NCBI GenBank assembly: GCA_002348005.1
Contig: DDYQ01000099.1
Location: 1 to 13,958 of the forward strand
DNA length: 13,958 nt
From: Desulfobacteraceae bacterium UBA2230
GTDB lineage: Bacteria > Desulfobacterota > Desulfobacteria > Desulfobacterales > Desulfosarcinaceae
Reading direction: 5' to 3'
Shown: positions 1-6,486 of the stretch, piece after piece
How positions within the stretch are numbered: the first letter of the stretch is position 1
Layout: each line of letters opens with the position of its first letter
Position numbers and translations under genes: made by a program
The notes under the pieces: model-generated
What the model saw: only the letters and a program-made list of their open reading frames with translations
What the model was told of the DNA's origin: nothing
Database searches by the model: none

Positions 1-1
1 C

Positions 2-1231
2 TATGTCATCGTGGGCGGCAGCGCTGCCGGCATGGCCGCGGCTCAAGCGATTTCGCGGTTCGATCCGCAGGGGGCGATCTGCGTCCTGAGCGAAGAGGGC
101 GACGCGCCGTATTTTCGGCCGATGATTCCTTTCATCGTCAGCCGCAAAAAACAGGCCGATGAGATCGCGCTGCAGGGACGGGGACCCTATCGGGCCGCCA
201 ACATCGAAGTGCGGCTCAAAACCCGCGCCCGGCGCATCGATCCGTCGGTCTGTCAGGTGATCACCGGCCGGGACGAGACCGTGCCCTACGAGCGCCTGCT
301 GATCGCCACCGGGAGTCGCCCTTATCTGCCGCCGAATATCGAGGGCGTCGATCGGGAGGGGGTTTTCGCCCTGCGCACGCTGGAAGACGCACGCAGGGCC
401 GCCCGGCGCGCGGAGCATACCCGCAGTGCGGTGATGCTGGGCGGGGGGCTGCTGAATCTCAAGGCGGCCTTTGCCCTGCTCGAGCGGGGCATTTAGGTCA
501 CCCTGGTGGTTTTCTCGCCCGAAGTACTCAGCCAGCTCATGGAGCCGGAGGACGCCGTTCTGATCCGCCAGGCGCTGGAACAGGCCGGTTTGCAGATCCT
601 GACCGGCGTGGCGGCCCGGCGGATCACGGGAAACGGAGAAGGGGTCAGCGGCGTCGTGCTGGATGACGGCCGCGAGATCGGCTGTCAAATGGTCTGCATC
701 GGCAAAGGCGTGCGTCCGAATACAGACTGGCTCGATCCGGCCGTTGTGGAAATCAACGGCGGTGTGGTGGTCGACGATTATACACGGACACGCAAGACCA
801 ACATATATGCCGCCGGCGATGTGGCCGTGACGTTCGATCCGGTCAGCGGAGCGGCCATCACCACCGGATTGTGGACCAACGCGGTGGAAATGGGCCGTTG
901 CGCGGGGGCCAACATGGCCGGGCGGGCCACGGCGTACGGCGGCACCCTGGGGATCCTGAATGCCACTCAGGTGGCCCGCATGCCCTTTGTGGCCATGGGG
1001 CGGGTGCATACCCGCGGCCAGACCTGCGAAGTGCATGTCAAACGCAAACCCGGCGCATACCGCAAGCTGGTCTTTTCGGCCGAGGGGGACCGCCTGGTGG
1101 GCGTTTTGATGGTGGGCGACATCGACCGGGCCGGTTTTTACCGGGCGCTCATCGGCCGGCGGGTGCCAGGCTCCATCAAGCGGCAGGTGATCGATCACCG
1201 GCTGCACTATGGCCATCTGCTGTCGCCCTGA
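2..1231 (+). pseudogene. FAD/NAD(P)-dependent oxidoreductase, 5' partial, interrupted by an in-frame TAG
   Basis: Pyridine-nucleotide-disulfide-oxidoreductase-fold flavoprotein (Pyr_redox_2 type) that would pass electrons between NAD(P)H and an unknown partner. The frame is open from base 2 and begins YVIVGGSAAGM, the FAD-binding strand-loop-helix, so only a few N-terminal residues are missing upstream. Further marks are the ATG motif in LLIATGSRPYLPP, the NAD-binding GGGLLNLKAAFAL (an Asn where the third Gly usually sits) and the second FAD motif NIYAAGDVA. TAG at 494-496 falls between ERGI and VTLVVFSPE, and the same frame then runs intact to TGA at 1229-1231. About 409 codons are visible. 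No frameshift is needed and both halves look conserved, so this is a recent nonsense mutation, a sequence error or amber read-through. The stop lies at the start of the second strand of the NAD domain, normally a variable polar position. The physiological substrate is not identifiable. Confidence 0.85.
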
Positions 1232-1260
1232 AACGGCGCCCGCAAAGTCGAGAGGCGAGG

Positions 1261-1288
1261 CTGCACGCGCGGATGAGAGCGCGTTCAG
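1261..1288. terminator. Hairpin between convergent genes, possible terminator
   Basis: ACGCGC (1265-1270) pairs with GCGCGT (1279-1284) around an 8-nt loop, and after one mismatch CTG (1261-1263) pairs with CAG (1286-1288). It sits between the convergent ends of the oxidoreductase (+) and the DUF3786 gene (-) and overlaps the latter's stop codon. No T-run follows on either strand, so it may be a transcript-end stabiliser rather than a true intrinsic terminator. Confidence 0.35.
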
Positions 1289-1914
1289 GTGAGAGAAAAA
1301 CGCTGCCGGTGGCCGGCCGCAAGCGCCAGCATCGCCTTGGACGTATATTCGCCCACGTCGGCCAGGGCGTCGGTGGGCAGGAAGCGCTCGGCATTGCTCG
1401 CATAAAGGCAGGTGACCGAAGCCGGGAACTCTTCGTCGGCGCGGTAGAAGAGATAGCACAGGGCGATTTTGGGCAGGGGGCGGACCACAAAGGCGAAGTC
1501 GCCGGCGCACGACCGGGGCGCTTCGTCCCCGGAAAATTGCGCCAGGATGGTCGGCCGGGCGGCCGCCAGATATTCCACCGAGGGCACCAGTGCCTGTTCG
1601 CTGCGGTTGGTGAAAGCCCCTGCGTAGGGCATGCTGCCGGGCAGTTGCTTGAAGCTTTTATAAGGTTCCGGAATGCACGCCGCGTCGGACGCGTGCAGGG
1701 CGTACAGCGAAACAATGATGCCCACGGGACCGGTTTCGGACCGGCCGTCGAGGGTGATGCCCTGCCGGCTCAGCAGACAGTCGGCGCCGAAGGCGCGCAG
1801 GCTCAGGACATCGTCGCGCAGGACGGCGCCGGCGGCGGCCGCGCGTTCCGAAAGATCACGGGAGTAAAGTGTCGTCAGATTGTCGGCGATGATCGAAGCG
1901 TAATTGCTGATCAT
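1285..1914 (-). CDS. DUF3786 domain protein
   Basis: A 209-residue soluble protein with no signal peptide or obvious membrane segment. It matches my recollection of the DUF3786 family, found mostly in Desulfobacterota and other anaerobes and without an assigned function. The recognisable parts are PYKSFKQLPGSMPYAGAF in the middle and, near the C-terminus, LPKIALCYLFYRADEEFP followed by ASVTCLYASNAERFLP and ADVGEYTSKAML. The start ATG (1914-1912) lies 8 nt after the TAG of the upstream gene, with a weak A-rich ribosome site (AGAAAAGAA), which points to translational coupling with that gene. It ends in TGA at 1287-1285. No catalytic motif can be named. Family assignment is fairly sure; function is unknown. 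Confidence 0.75.
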   Translation of the reverse strand: MISNYASIIADNLTTLYSRDLSERAAAAGAVLRDDVLSLRAFGADCLLSRQGITLDGRSETGPVGIIVSLYALHASDAACIPEPYKSFKQLPGSMPYAGAFTNRSEQALVPSVEYLAAARPTILAQFSGDEAPRSCAGDFAFVVRPLPKIALCYLFYRADEEFPASVTCLYASNAERFLPTDALADVGEYTSKAMLALAAGHRQRFSLT

Positions 1915-1922
1915 GTTCTTTT

Positions 1923-2459
1923 CTATCGGGCGATGAAGCGGCCGACGCGGGCCGCAAGTTCTTTCTGCCCGCAGGCTTCAAGGCCGGCCTGGATAGACGC
2001 CAGGCCTTCGCGCAGGATGGCCGTTTTGGGCCGCGGCGAAAGCAGTTGCACTTCCAGAGTTTTGATGTCGATGAAGATTTCCTCCAGCCGGGCATAGTCG
2101 GCCGGCAATCCGGGCACGCTGCCTTTGATGGCGCTTATGATCTGCTCCACCAGAGGCCGGTCGGAAGCACTCAGCAGCCTGTCTTTGCCCAGTGCCGGCT
2201 CGGCTGCCGGAGACTCCGGTAAAGCCCCCGCAGCCCGGGCGGCCGCGATTCCCTCGGCAGTGATCCCGATGCCTCCCGAAAGGCTTTTGATCTCCACCCA
2301 ACCGCTGGCGATCAGGTCTTCAGCCAATTTGCCGGCCGCAGCTTTTTCCATTCCCAGGCCGAACCCCACATCGTACATGGAAACGCGCGCGTTGAGATCA
2401 CCCTTGGTCCGCTGGAATAATTCCAGAAGGTATGCCGTCGTTTCGGGGGTGTGGTTCAT
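1923..2459 (-). CDS. Hypothetical protein: N-terminal winged-helix-like region plus helical C-terminal region
   Basis: A 178-residue protein that I do not recognise as a named family. I chose the ATG at 2459-2457 (MNHTPETTAYLLEL) because GAGAGGA lies about 8 nt before it; an in-frame ATG at 2522 would add 21 residues of low-complexity sequence without a ribosome site. Residues about 6-76 look like a small winged-helix domain (helix, SMYDVGFGLGM, helix, a strand with WVEIKS, a wing with SGGIGITAEGI). An Ala/Pro linker (about 77-95) leads to a predicted helical part containing DYARLEEIFIDIKTLEVQL and SPRPKTAILREGLASIQ. The gene ends in TAG (1925-1923), and reading on would stop at TGA three codons later, inside the next start codon. 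It is the first gene of an operon with the DUF3786 gene. A DNA-binding or small regulatory role is inference. Confidence 0.65.
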   Translation of the reverse strand: MNHTPETTAYLLELFQRTKGDLNARVSMYDVGFGLGMEKAAAGKLAEDLIASGWVEIKSLSGGIGITAEGIAAARAAGALPESPAAEPALGKDRLLSASDRPLVEQIISAIKGSVPGLPADYARLEEIFIDIKTLEVQLLSPRPKTAILREGLASIQAGLEACGQKELAARVGRFIAR

Positions 2460-2740
2460 TGTCGCCGTCCTCTCATCGATATCCGCATTCGGCCTCATAC
2501 CACGAAAAGCGCCCGACCGCATCTTCTAATATCCGTGCAGTAGCGATCAAGCCCCCTCGGCCGCCTGGAGCCGATTCATGCTGACCGGCCGGCCATTTGC
2601 GGCACACACGCGGGGGTTCCCGGGAGCGATCGCTTCCAGCCGTCCGCGATCTTCTCTGCCGGCAGTCCAAATATAGAGATTGAAGAAATGGCTGATTTCA
2701 ATTACTAAACAGACAAAACCGCTGAAGGAATGTCAATATC
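2460..2740. promoter_or_regulatory. Divergent intergenic region upstream of moeA and the winged-helix operon
   Basis: This 281-bp stretch must carry the promoters of both divergent units. I see no convincing gene in it. It is GC-rich up to about 2660 and turns AT-rich over 2669-2740. It holds several short palindromes, including AGCGATCGCT (2625-2634, extendable to a 6-bp stem with a GATC loop) and GGCCGGCC just after 2586. I looked for a molybdenum-cofactor riboswitch layout ahead of moeA and could not find one. Confidence 0.5.
2680..2708 (+). promoter_or_regulatory. Candidate sigma-70-like promoter for moeA
   Basis: TTGAAG (2680-2685) and TACTAA (2703-2708) are separated by exactly 17 nt, and would start transcription some 20-25 nt before the moeA ATG. 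The match to consensus is only 4/6 and 3/6. An inverted repeat ATTGAA (2679-2684) / TTCAAT (2697-2702) spans the spacer and could be an operator. It is supported mainly by spacing, AT-richness and position. Confidence 0.35.
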
Positions 2741-3964
2741 ATGAAAGCTTTTTTCCACGTTATGCAGATCGACACACTGCTGGAGATTAAACGCGAATTT
2801 CATCCTGTGGGCACCGAGACGATTGATCTGAATCAGGCGCTGGACCGTGTACTGGCCGACGATTTTCAGGCCGAGCAGGATATTCCCGGTTTTGACCGCG
2901 CGACCATGGACGGCTACGCGGTAAAAGCCGCCTCGACCTTCGGCGCCTCCGAGGGCAATCCGGCCTATTTGACCGTGGTCGGAACGGTCACCATGGGACA
3001 GATACCGCAGTTTTCACTGGAATTGGGCCAGGCCGCACGCATCTCAACGGGCGGGATGCTGCCGTCCGGCGCCGACAGCGTGGTCATGATCGAGCACACC
3101 GACACGCTCGACGATACCACCATAGAAGTCTACCGAAGCATTGCGCCGGGACAGCATACGGTCGCCCGGGACGAGGATGCGGCCCGGGGCCAGGTTCTGG
3201 TAGAGGGCGGCTGCCGTCTGCGCGCTCAGGAACTGGGGATCATGGCGGCCTGCGGTGCCCGGCAGGTGACGGTTTTTCGCCGGCCGCAGGTGGGCATCAT
3301 CTCCACCGGCGACGAAGTGATTCCGGTGGCCGATACGCCGCAGCCCGGCCAGGTGCGCGACGTCAACCGCTACACCCTGTCCGCGCTGGTGGGCCAGGCC
3401 GGCGGTGAGCCACGCTTCTTCGGCATCGTCCGTGATGATTCCGAAGCGCTTCTGGCGGCCTGCCGGCAGGCCATGCAGGAGACCGACATGGTCCTGATCT
3501 CGGGCGGCAGTTCGGTGGGCACCCGCGACCTGACCGTGGAGGTGCTCGAAAAACTTCCCCAGAGCCGCATCATGGCCCACGGCGTCTCCATACGGCCCGG
3601 CAAGCCGACCATTCTGGCCCGCTGCGGCAACAAGCCCTTCTGGGGGCTGCCCGGCCACGTGACATCGGCCATGGTGGTGTTTATGGTCCTGGTCCGTCCG
3701 TTTCTGGCCTGGATCGGCGGCTGCGCCGATTCCGCTCCGGTGACGCTGCGGGCCTGCCTGAGCCGCAACCTGGCCTCGGCCCAGGGAAGGGTCGATTTTG
3801 TGCGCGTGCGGCTGATTCCCAAGAACGGCCAGATTCTGGCCGAGCCGGTGCTGGGCGGATCGGGGCTGATGCGCACCATGGTGGCCGCCGACGGCCTCGT
3901 GGCGGTAGACCTCAACAGCGAGGGACTGGAACAGGGAACGATGGTGCAGGTGATGCTGTTTTAG
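2741..3964 (+). CDS. moeA: Molybdopterin molybdenumtransferase MoeA
   Basis: Cytoplasmic enzyme that inserts molybdate (or tungstate) into adenylylated molybdopterin, the final metal-insertion step of Mo-cofactor synthesis. The 407 residues are full length for the family. Visible motifs in order are DRATMDGYAV (52-61, with the Asp of MDGYA), ISTGGMLPSGADSVVMIEHT (101-120), VARDEDAARG (141-150), IISTGDEV (186-193), VRDVNRY (205-211), ISGGSSVGTRDLT (253-265), IRPGKPT (284-290) and GLPGHVTSA (302-310). The last differs from the usual GLPGNPVSA: the second Pro, important in E. coli MoeA, is replaced by Val. The start ATG has GAAGGA about 11 nt upstream; an internal Met at residue 8 is an alternative. 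It ends in TAG, with an in-frame TAA two codons later. It is first in a long co-directional run, followed after 98 nt by a second MoeA. Confidence 0.93.
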   Translation: MKAFFHVMQIDTLLEIKREFHPVGTETIDLNQALDRVLADDFQAEQDIPGFDRATMDGYAVKAASTFGASEGNPAYLTVVGTVTMGQIPQFSLELGQAARISTGGMLPSGADSVVMIEHTDTLDDTTIEVYRSIAPGQHTVARDEDAARGQVLVEGGCRLRAQELGIMAACGARQVTVFRRPQVGIISTGDEVIPVADTPQPGQVRDVNRYTLSALVGQAGGEPRFFGIVRDDSEALLAACRQAMQETDMVLISGGSSVGTRDLTVEVLEKLPQSRIMAHGVSIRPGKPTILARCGNKPFWGLPGHVTSAMVVFMVLVRPFLAWIGGCADSAPVTLRACLSRNLASAQGRVDFVRVRLIPKNGQILAEPVLGGSGLMRTMVAADGLVAVDLNSEGLEQGTMVQVMLF

Positions 3965-3976
3965 CTGTTTTAAGGG

Positions 3977-3997
3977 CGAAAGACGAGAGACGAAAGG
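3977..3997 (+). repeat. Three degenerate heptamers in the moeA/moeA-PBP spacer
   Basis: CGAAAGA, CGAGAGA and CGAAAGG stand head to tail with one-base differences. They lie 13 nt after the moeA stop and well before the next ribosome site. Role unknown; purine-rich on this strand. Confidence 0.6.
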
Positions 3998-4062
3998 TTA
4001 AGGGCTTAGCTTTTCAACTCGGCTTTCAGTCGAATTCGTCAGGATCAAACCAAGGAGCGGAC

Positions 4063-5991
4063 GTGGGCCACAAACGCAATGTCTATCTGCATATGAAATC
4101 CCTGGAGGAAGCGCGGCACATCGTGACGGCGCAATTTGTCGGTCTGCCCGGAGCGGGCGTTGAGTCGATCGCCAGCGTCGATGCTGTCGGGCGCGTGCTG
4201 GCCGAACCGGTGACAGCACGGCTCTCGGCGCCTAACTTCCACGCCGCCGCCATGGACGGCATCGCCGTGTCGGCCAGGGCGACTTTCGGCGCCCACGAGA
4301 CGCGCCCCAAAGACCTGCGCCTGGGCCTCGACGCCTTCGCGGTGAACACCGGCCACATGATGCCGCCCGGCACCGATGCCGTCATCATGATCGAGCAGCT
4401 CCAGACCCTGGACGCCGAAACCGTGCGCATCGAGGCGCCGGCCTATCCCTGGCAGCATGTCCGCAAAATGGGCGAGGATATCGTGGCCACCGAAATGCTC
4501 TTCGCCCGCCACCATGTCGTGACCCCTTACTGCCTGGGCGCCCTGCTGGCGGCCGGTGTGTTTCAGGTGGCGGTGCAGCGCCGTCCAAGGGTGATGATCA
4601 TTCCCACCGGATCGGAACTGGTCGACTGGCGCAGCCTGCCGCCGGAGGGGCCGCGACCGGGTCAGGTGATTGAATCCAACGGCTATGTCCTGGGCGCCCT
4701 GATCGCGTCCCTGGGCGGCGAGTATGCGCACCATGCGATGCTGGGCGACGATCTGGCGGCCATCAAAAAGGCCGTATCCGCGGCATTGGATCAAGGATAC
4801 CACATGGTCCTGATTCTGGGCGGATCTTCGGCCGGCTCCGAGGACTTCGCGCGCGCGGTGATCGCCGATCTGGGCGAGGTGCTGGTTCACGGGGTGACCA
4901 TGATGCCGGGCAAACCGGTCATCGTGGGAAAGATCGGGCCCAAGCCCGTTTTCGGAATCCCCGGCTATCCGGTTTCGGCGATCATGGCCTTCGAGCAGTT
5001 GGTGCAGCCGCTTCTGGCCCGTCTGCAGGGACGTCCCGTACCGCAGCGCGCCACGGCTCAGGTCTGGCCGACCCGTAAAATGGCCTCCAAGCTGGGCGTG
5101 GAAGAATTTGTGCGGGTGAAGATCGGCCAGGTGGGCGAACGCCTCGTGGCCACCCCCCTGCCGCGCGGCGCAGGCAGCATCACCACGATCACCGAAGCCG
5201 ACGGCATCATCCGGATTCCCGCCCCGGTGGAGGGCATCAAGGAGAACCTGCCGGTCGCCGCCGAACTGCTGCGGCCGGCCCAGGCCATCCGCGGCACGAT
5301 TGCCATCGTGGGCAGCCACGACAACACGCTCGACCTCCTGGCCGATGAACTGCGGGCGCAGAAAAGCGGAACAAGCCTTTCCTCCAGTCACGTGGGCAGC
5401 CTGGGAGGGCTGATGGCGGTCAAACGCGGACTTTGCCACATGGCCGGCAGCCATCTGCTTGATGAAAGTGACGGCAGCTATAATCGATCCTATATTCGTA
5501 AATATCTGGCGGATGTGCCGGTACGTCTGGTGCACCTGGTCATGCGTGAGCAGGGGCTGATCATACCGCGCGGCAACCCCAGGGGGATCAGCGGCCTCGA
5601 GGACGTGGCGCGCCCGAAAATACGGCTGATCAACCGCCAGGCCGGCTCCGGAACGCGCATTCTGCTGGACTACCGCCTGCGGCAGCTCGATATCGCGCCT
5701 GAACGGATCGCGGGCTACCATAACGAGGAATTCACGCACATGGCCGTTGCCGTGGCGGTGCTGAGCGGAGCCGCCGATGTGGGCGTGGGCATCCAGGCCG
5801 CCGCGAATGCCCTGGACCTTGCGTTTATTCCCATGGTCACCGAACAGTACGACCTGGTGATTCCGGCGGTTTACTTCGAAACCGGCCCGGTCCAGGCCCT
5901 GCTGGACGTGATTGCCAGCCGCGCCTTCAAAGAGCGCGTGGCGGCGCTGGGCGGTTACCACACTGACCGTACGGGTGAGGTTTTGATGTGA
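4063..5991 (+). CDS. MoeA-like molybdopterin biosynthesis protein fused to a PBP-like substrate-binding domain
   Basis: A 642-residue two-domain cytoplasmic protein. Residues 1 to about 405 are MoeA: AAAMDGIAVSA (61-71), GHMMPPGTDAVIMIEQ (97-112), IIPTGSELV (179-187), VIESNGY (202-208), ILGGSSAGSEDFA (251-263), MMPGKPVIVG (280-289) and GIPGYPVSA (298-306). The usual TGDE is TGSE here, but the Glu, the later Asp residues and both prolines of the substrate site remain. Residues about 410-635 form a type-2 periplasmic-binding-protein-like domain (PF12727/COG1910 type) without a signal peptide, with IVGSHDNTLDLL, SSHVGSLGGLMA, NRQAGSGTRILLD and GAADVGVGIQAAA. Such domains are thought to sense or hold oxyanions, possibly molybdate or tungstate. 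GTG start with AAGGAG 5 nt upstream. The stop overlaps the archease start by 4 nt. A Mo/W-specific division of labour with the first MoeA is inference. Confidence 0.9.
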   Translation: MGHKRNVYLHMKSLEEARHIVTAQFVGLPGAGVESIASVDAVGRVLAEPVTARLSAPNFHAAAMDGIAVSARATFGAHETRPKDLRLGLDAFAVNTGHMMPPGTDAVIMIEQLQTLDAETVRIEAPAYPWQHVRKMGEDIVATEMLFARHHVVTPYCLGALLAAGVFQVAVQRRPRVMIIPTGSELVDWRSLPPEGPRPGQVIESNGYVLGALIASLGGEYAHHAMLGDDLAAIKKAVSAALDQGYHMVLILGGSSAGSEDFARAVIADLGEVLVHGVTMMPGKPVIVGKIGPKPVFGIPGYPVSAIMAFEQLVQPLLARLQGRPVPQRATAQVWPTRKMASKLGVEEFVRVKIGQVGERLVATPLPRGAGSITTITEADGIIRIPAPVEGIKENLPVAAELLRPAQAIRGTIAIVGSHDNTLDLLADELRAQKSGTSLSSSHVGSLGGLMAVKRGLCHMAGSHLLDESDGSYNRSYIRKYLADVPVRLVHLVMREQGLIIPRGNPRGISGLEDVARPKIRLINRQAGSGTRILLDYRLRQLDIAPERIAGYHNEEFTHMAVAVAVLSGAADVGVGIQAAANALDLAFIPMVTEQYDLVIPAVYFETGPVQALLDVIASRAFKERVAALGGYHTDRTGEVLM

Positions 5992-6410
5992 CCCGCAATT
6001 TTTACCGGCTGCTGGACCACACCGCCGATCTGGGAGTGGAAATTGTCGGCCGCACGCCCGCCGATCTCTTTCTCAATGCCGCGCTTGCGCTGAGCGAGCT
6101 GCTTTGGGCGCCGGAAACGGTGCATGCGCAGCGCACGCGCACGGTCGAGGCCGCTGGTCACGACTGGGCCGACTTGATGGTGAACTGGATGCGCGAACTG
6201 CTTTACCTCTGGAACGGCGAGCAGCAACTTTGGGGCGATGTCCGGATCGAGCGCATCGCGGCCACCCGCCTGCGTGCCCGGGTGGAGGTCGAAGATTACG
6301 ATGCGGATCGCCATGCCACGCACCACGATATCAAGGCGGTCACCTACCACGCGATCGAGGTGGCGCCCACAGCCGAAGGGTGGCGGGGGACGGTGATTTT
6401 TGATGTATAA
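5988..6410 (+). CDS. Archease (RtcB-activating protein)
   Basis: Small cytoplasmic protein of 140 residues, the usual archease length. Archease speeds guanylylation of RtcB and lets it turn over repeatedly during RNA ligation. Diagnostic parts are the N-terminal LLDHTADLGVEI (8-19, with the Asp/His metal cluster), the central DLMVNWMRELLYL and the C-terminal IKAVTYHAIEV followed by the terminal VIFDV. The GTG start overlaps the TGA of the MoeA fusion (GTGA), with GAGG about 8 nt upstream, so translation is probably coupled to that gene. rtcB follows after 76 nt, which confirms the identity by context. Confidence 0.93.
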   Translation: MTRNFYRLLDHTADLGVEIVGRTPADLFLNAALALSELLWAPETVHAQRTRTVEAAGHDWADLMVNWMRELLYLWNGEQQLWGDVRIERIAATRLRARVEVEDYDADRHATHHDIKAVTYHAIEVAPTAEGWRGTVIFDV

Positions 6411-6486
6411 AGCGTGGCGGCGCCGGCGCTTGTAAATACGTGAAATGATTTCAGGCGCGGGAAGAGATTATCAAGGTTATATTGCC

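Noticed and set aside
480..510. A frameshift as the cause of the broken oxidoreductase
   Set aside because: Frame is the same on both sides of the TAG (both in phase 2), so only a single codon is affected.
871..2097. A 408-codon plus-strand frame over the end of the oxidoreductase and the minus-strand operon
   Set aside because: It overlaps three better-supported reading frames in other phases, and its translation is low-complexity Gly/Arg/Ala-rich.
2473..2670. A 65-codon minus-strand frame in the divergent spacer
   Set aside because: It is Arg-rich without ribosome site or motif and overlaps the likely leader of the winged-helix gene.
2460..2740. A molybdenum-cofactor riboswitch ahead of moeA
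   Set aside because: I could not trace the conserved stem layout or sequence blocks on either strand, and the likely transcript leader is only about 25 nt.
4045..5961. A 638-codon open frame on the minus strand opposite the MoeA-PBP gene
   Set aside because: It mirrors the codon phase of a GC-rich gene with clear family motifs on the plus strand. Its product is rich in Gly, Arg, His and Ala without any recognisable domain or ribosome site.
6410..6431. AAGCG/CGCTT hairpin in the archease-rtcB spacer as a terminator
   Set aside because: The stem is five base pairs with no T-run, and archease and rtcB are expected to be co-expressed.
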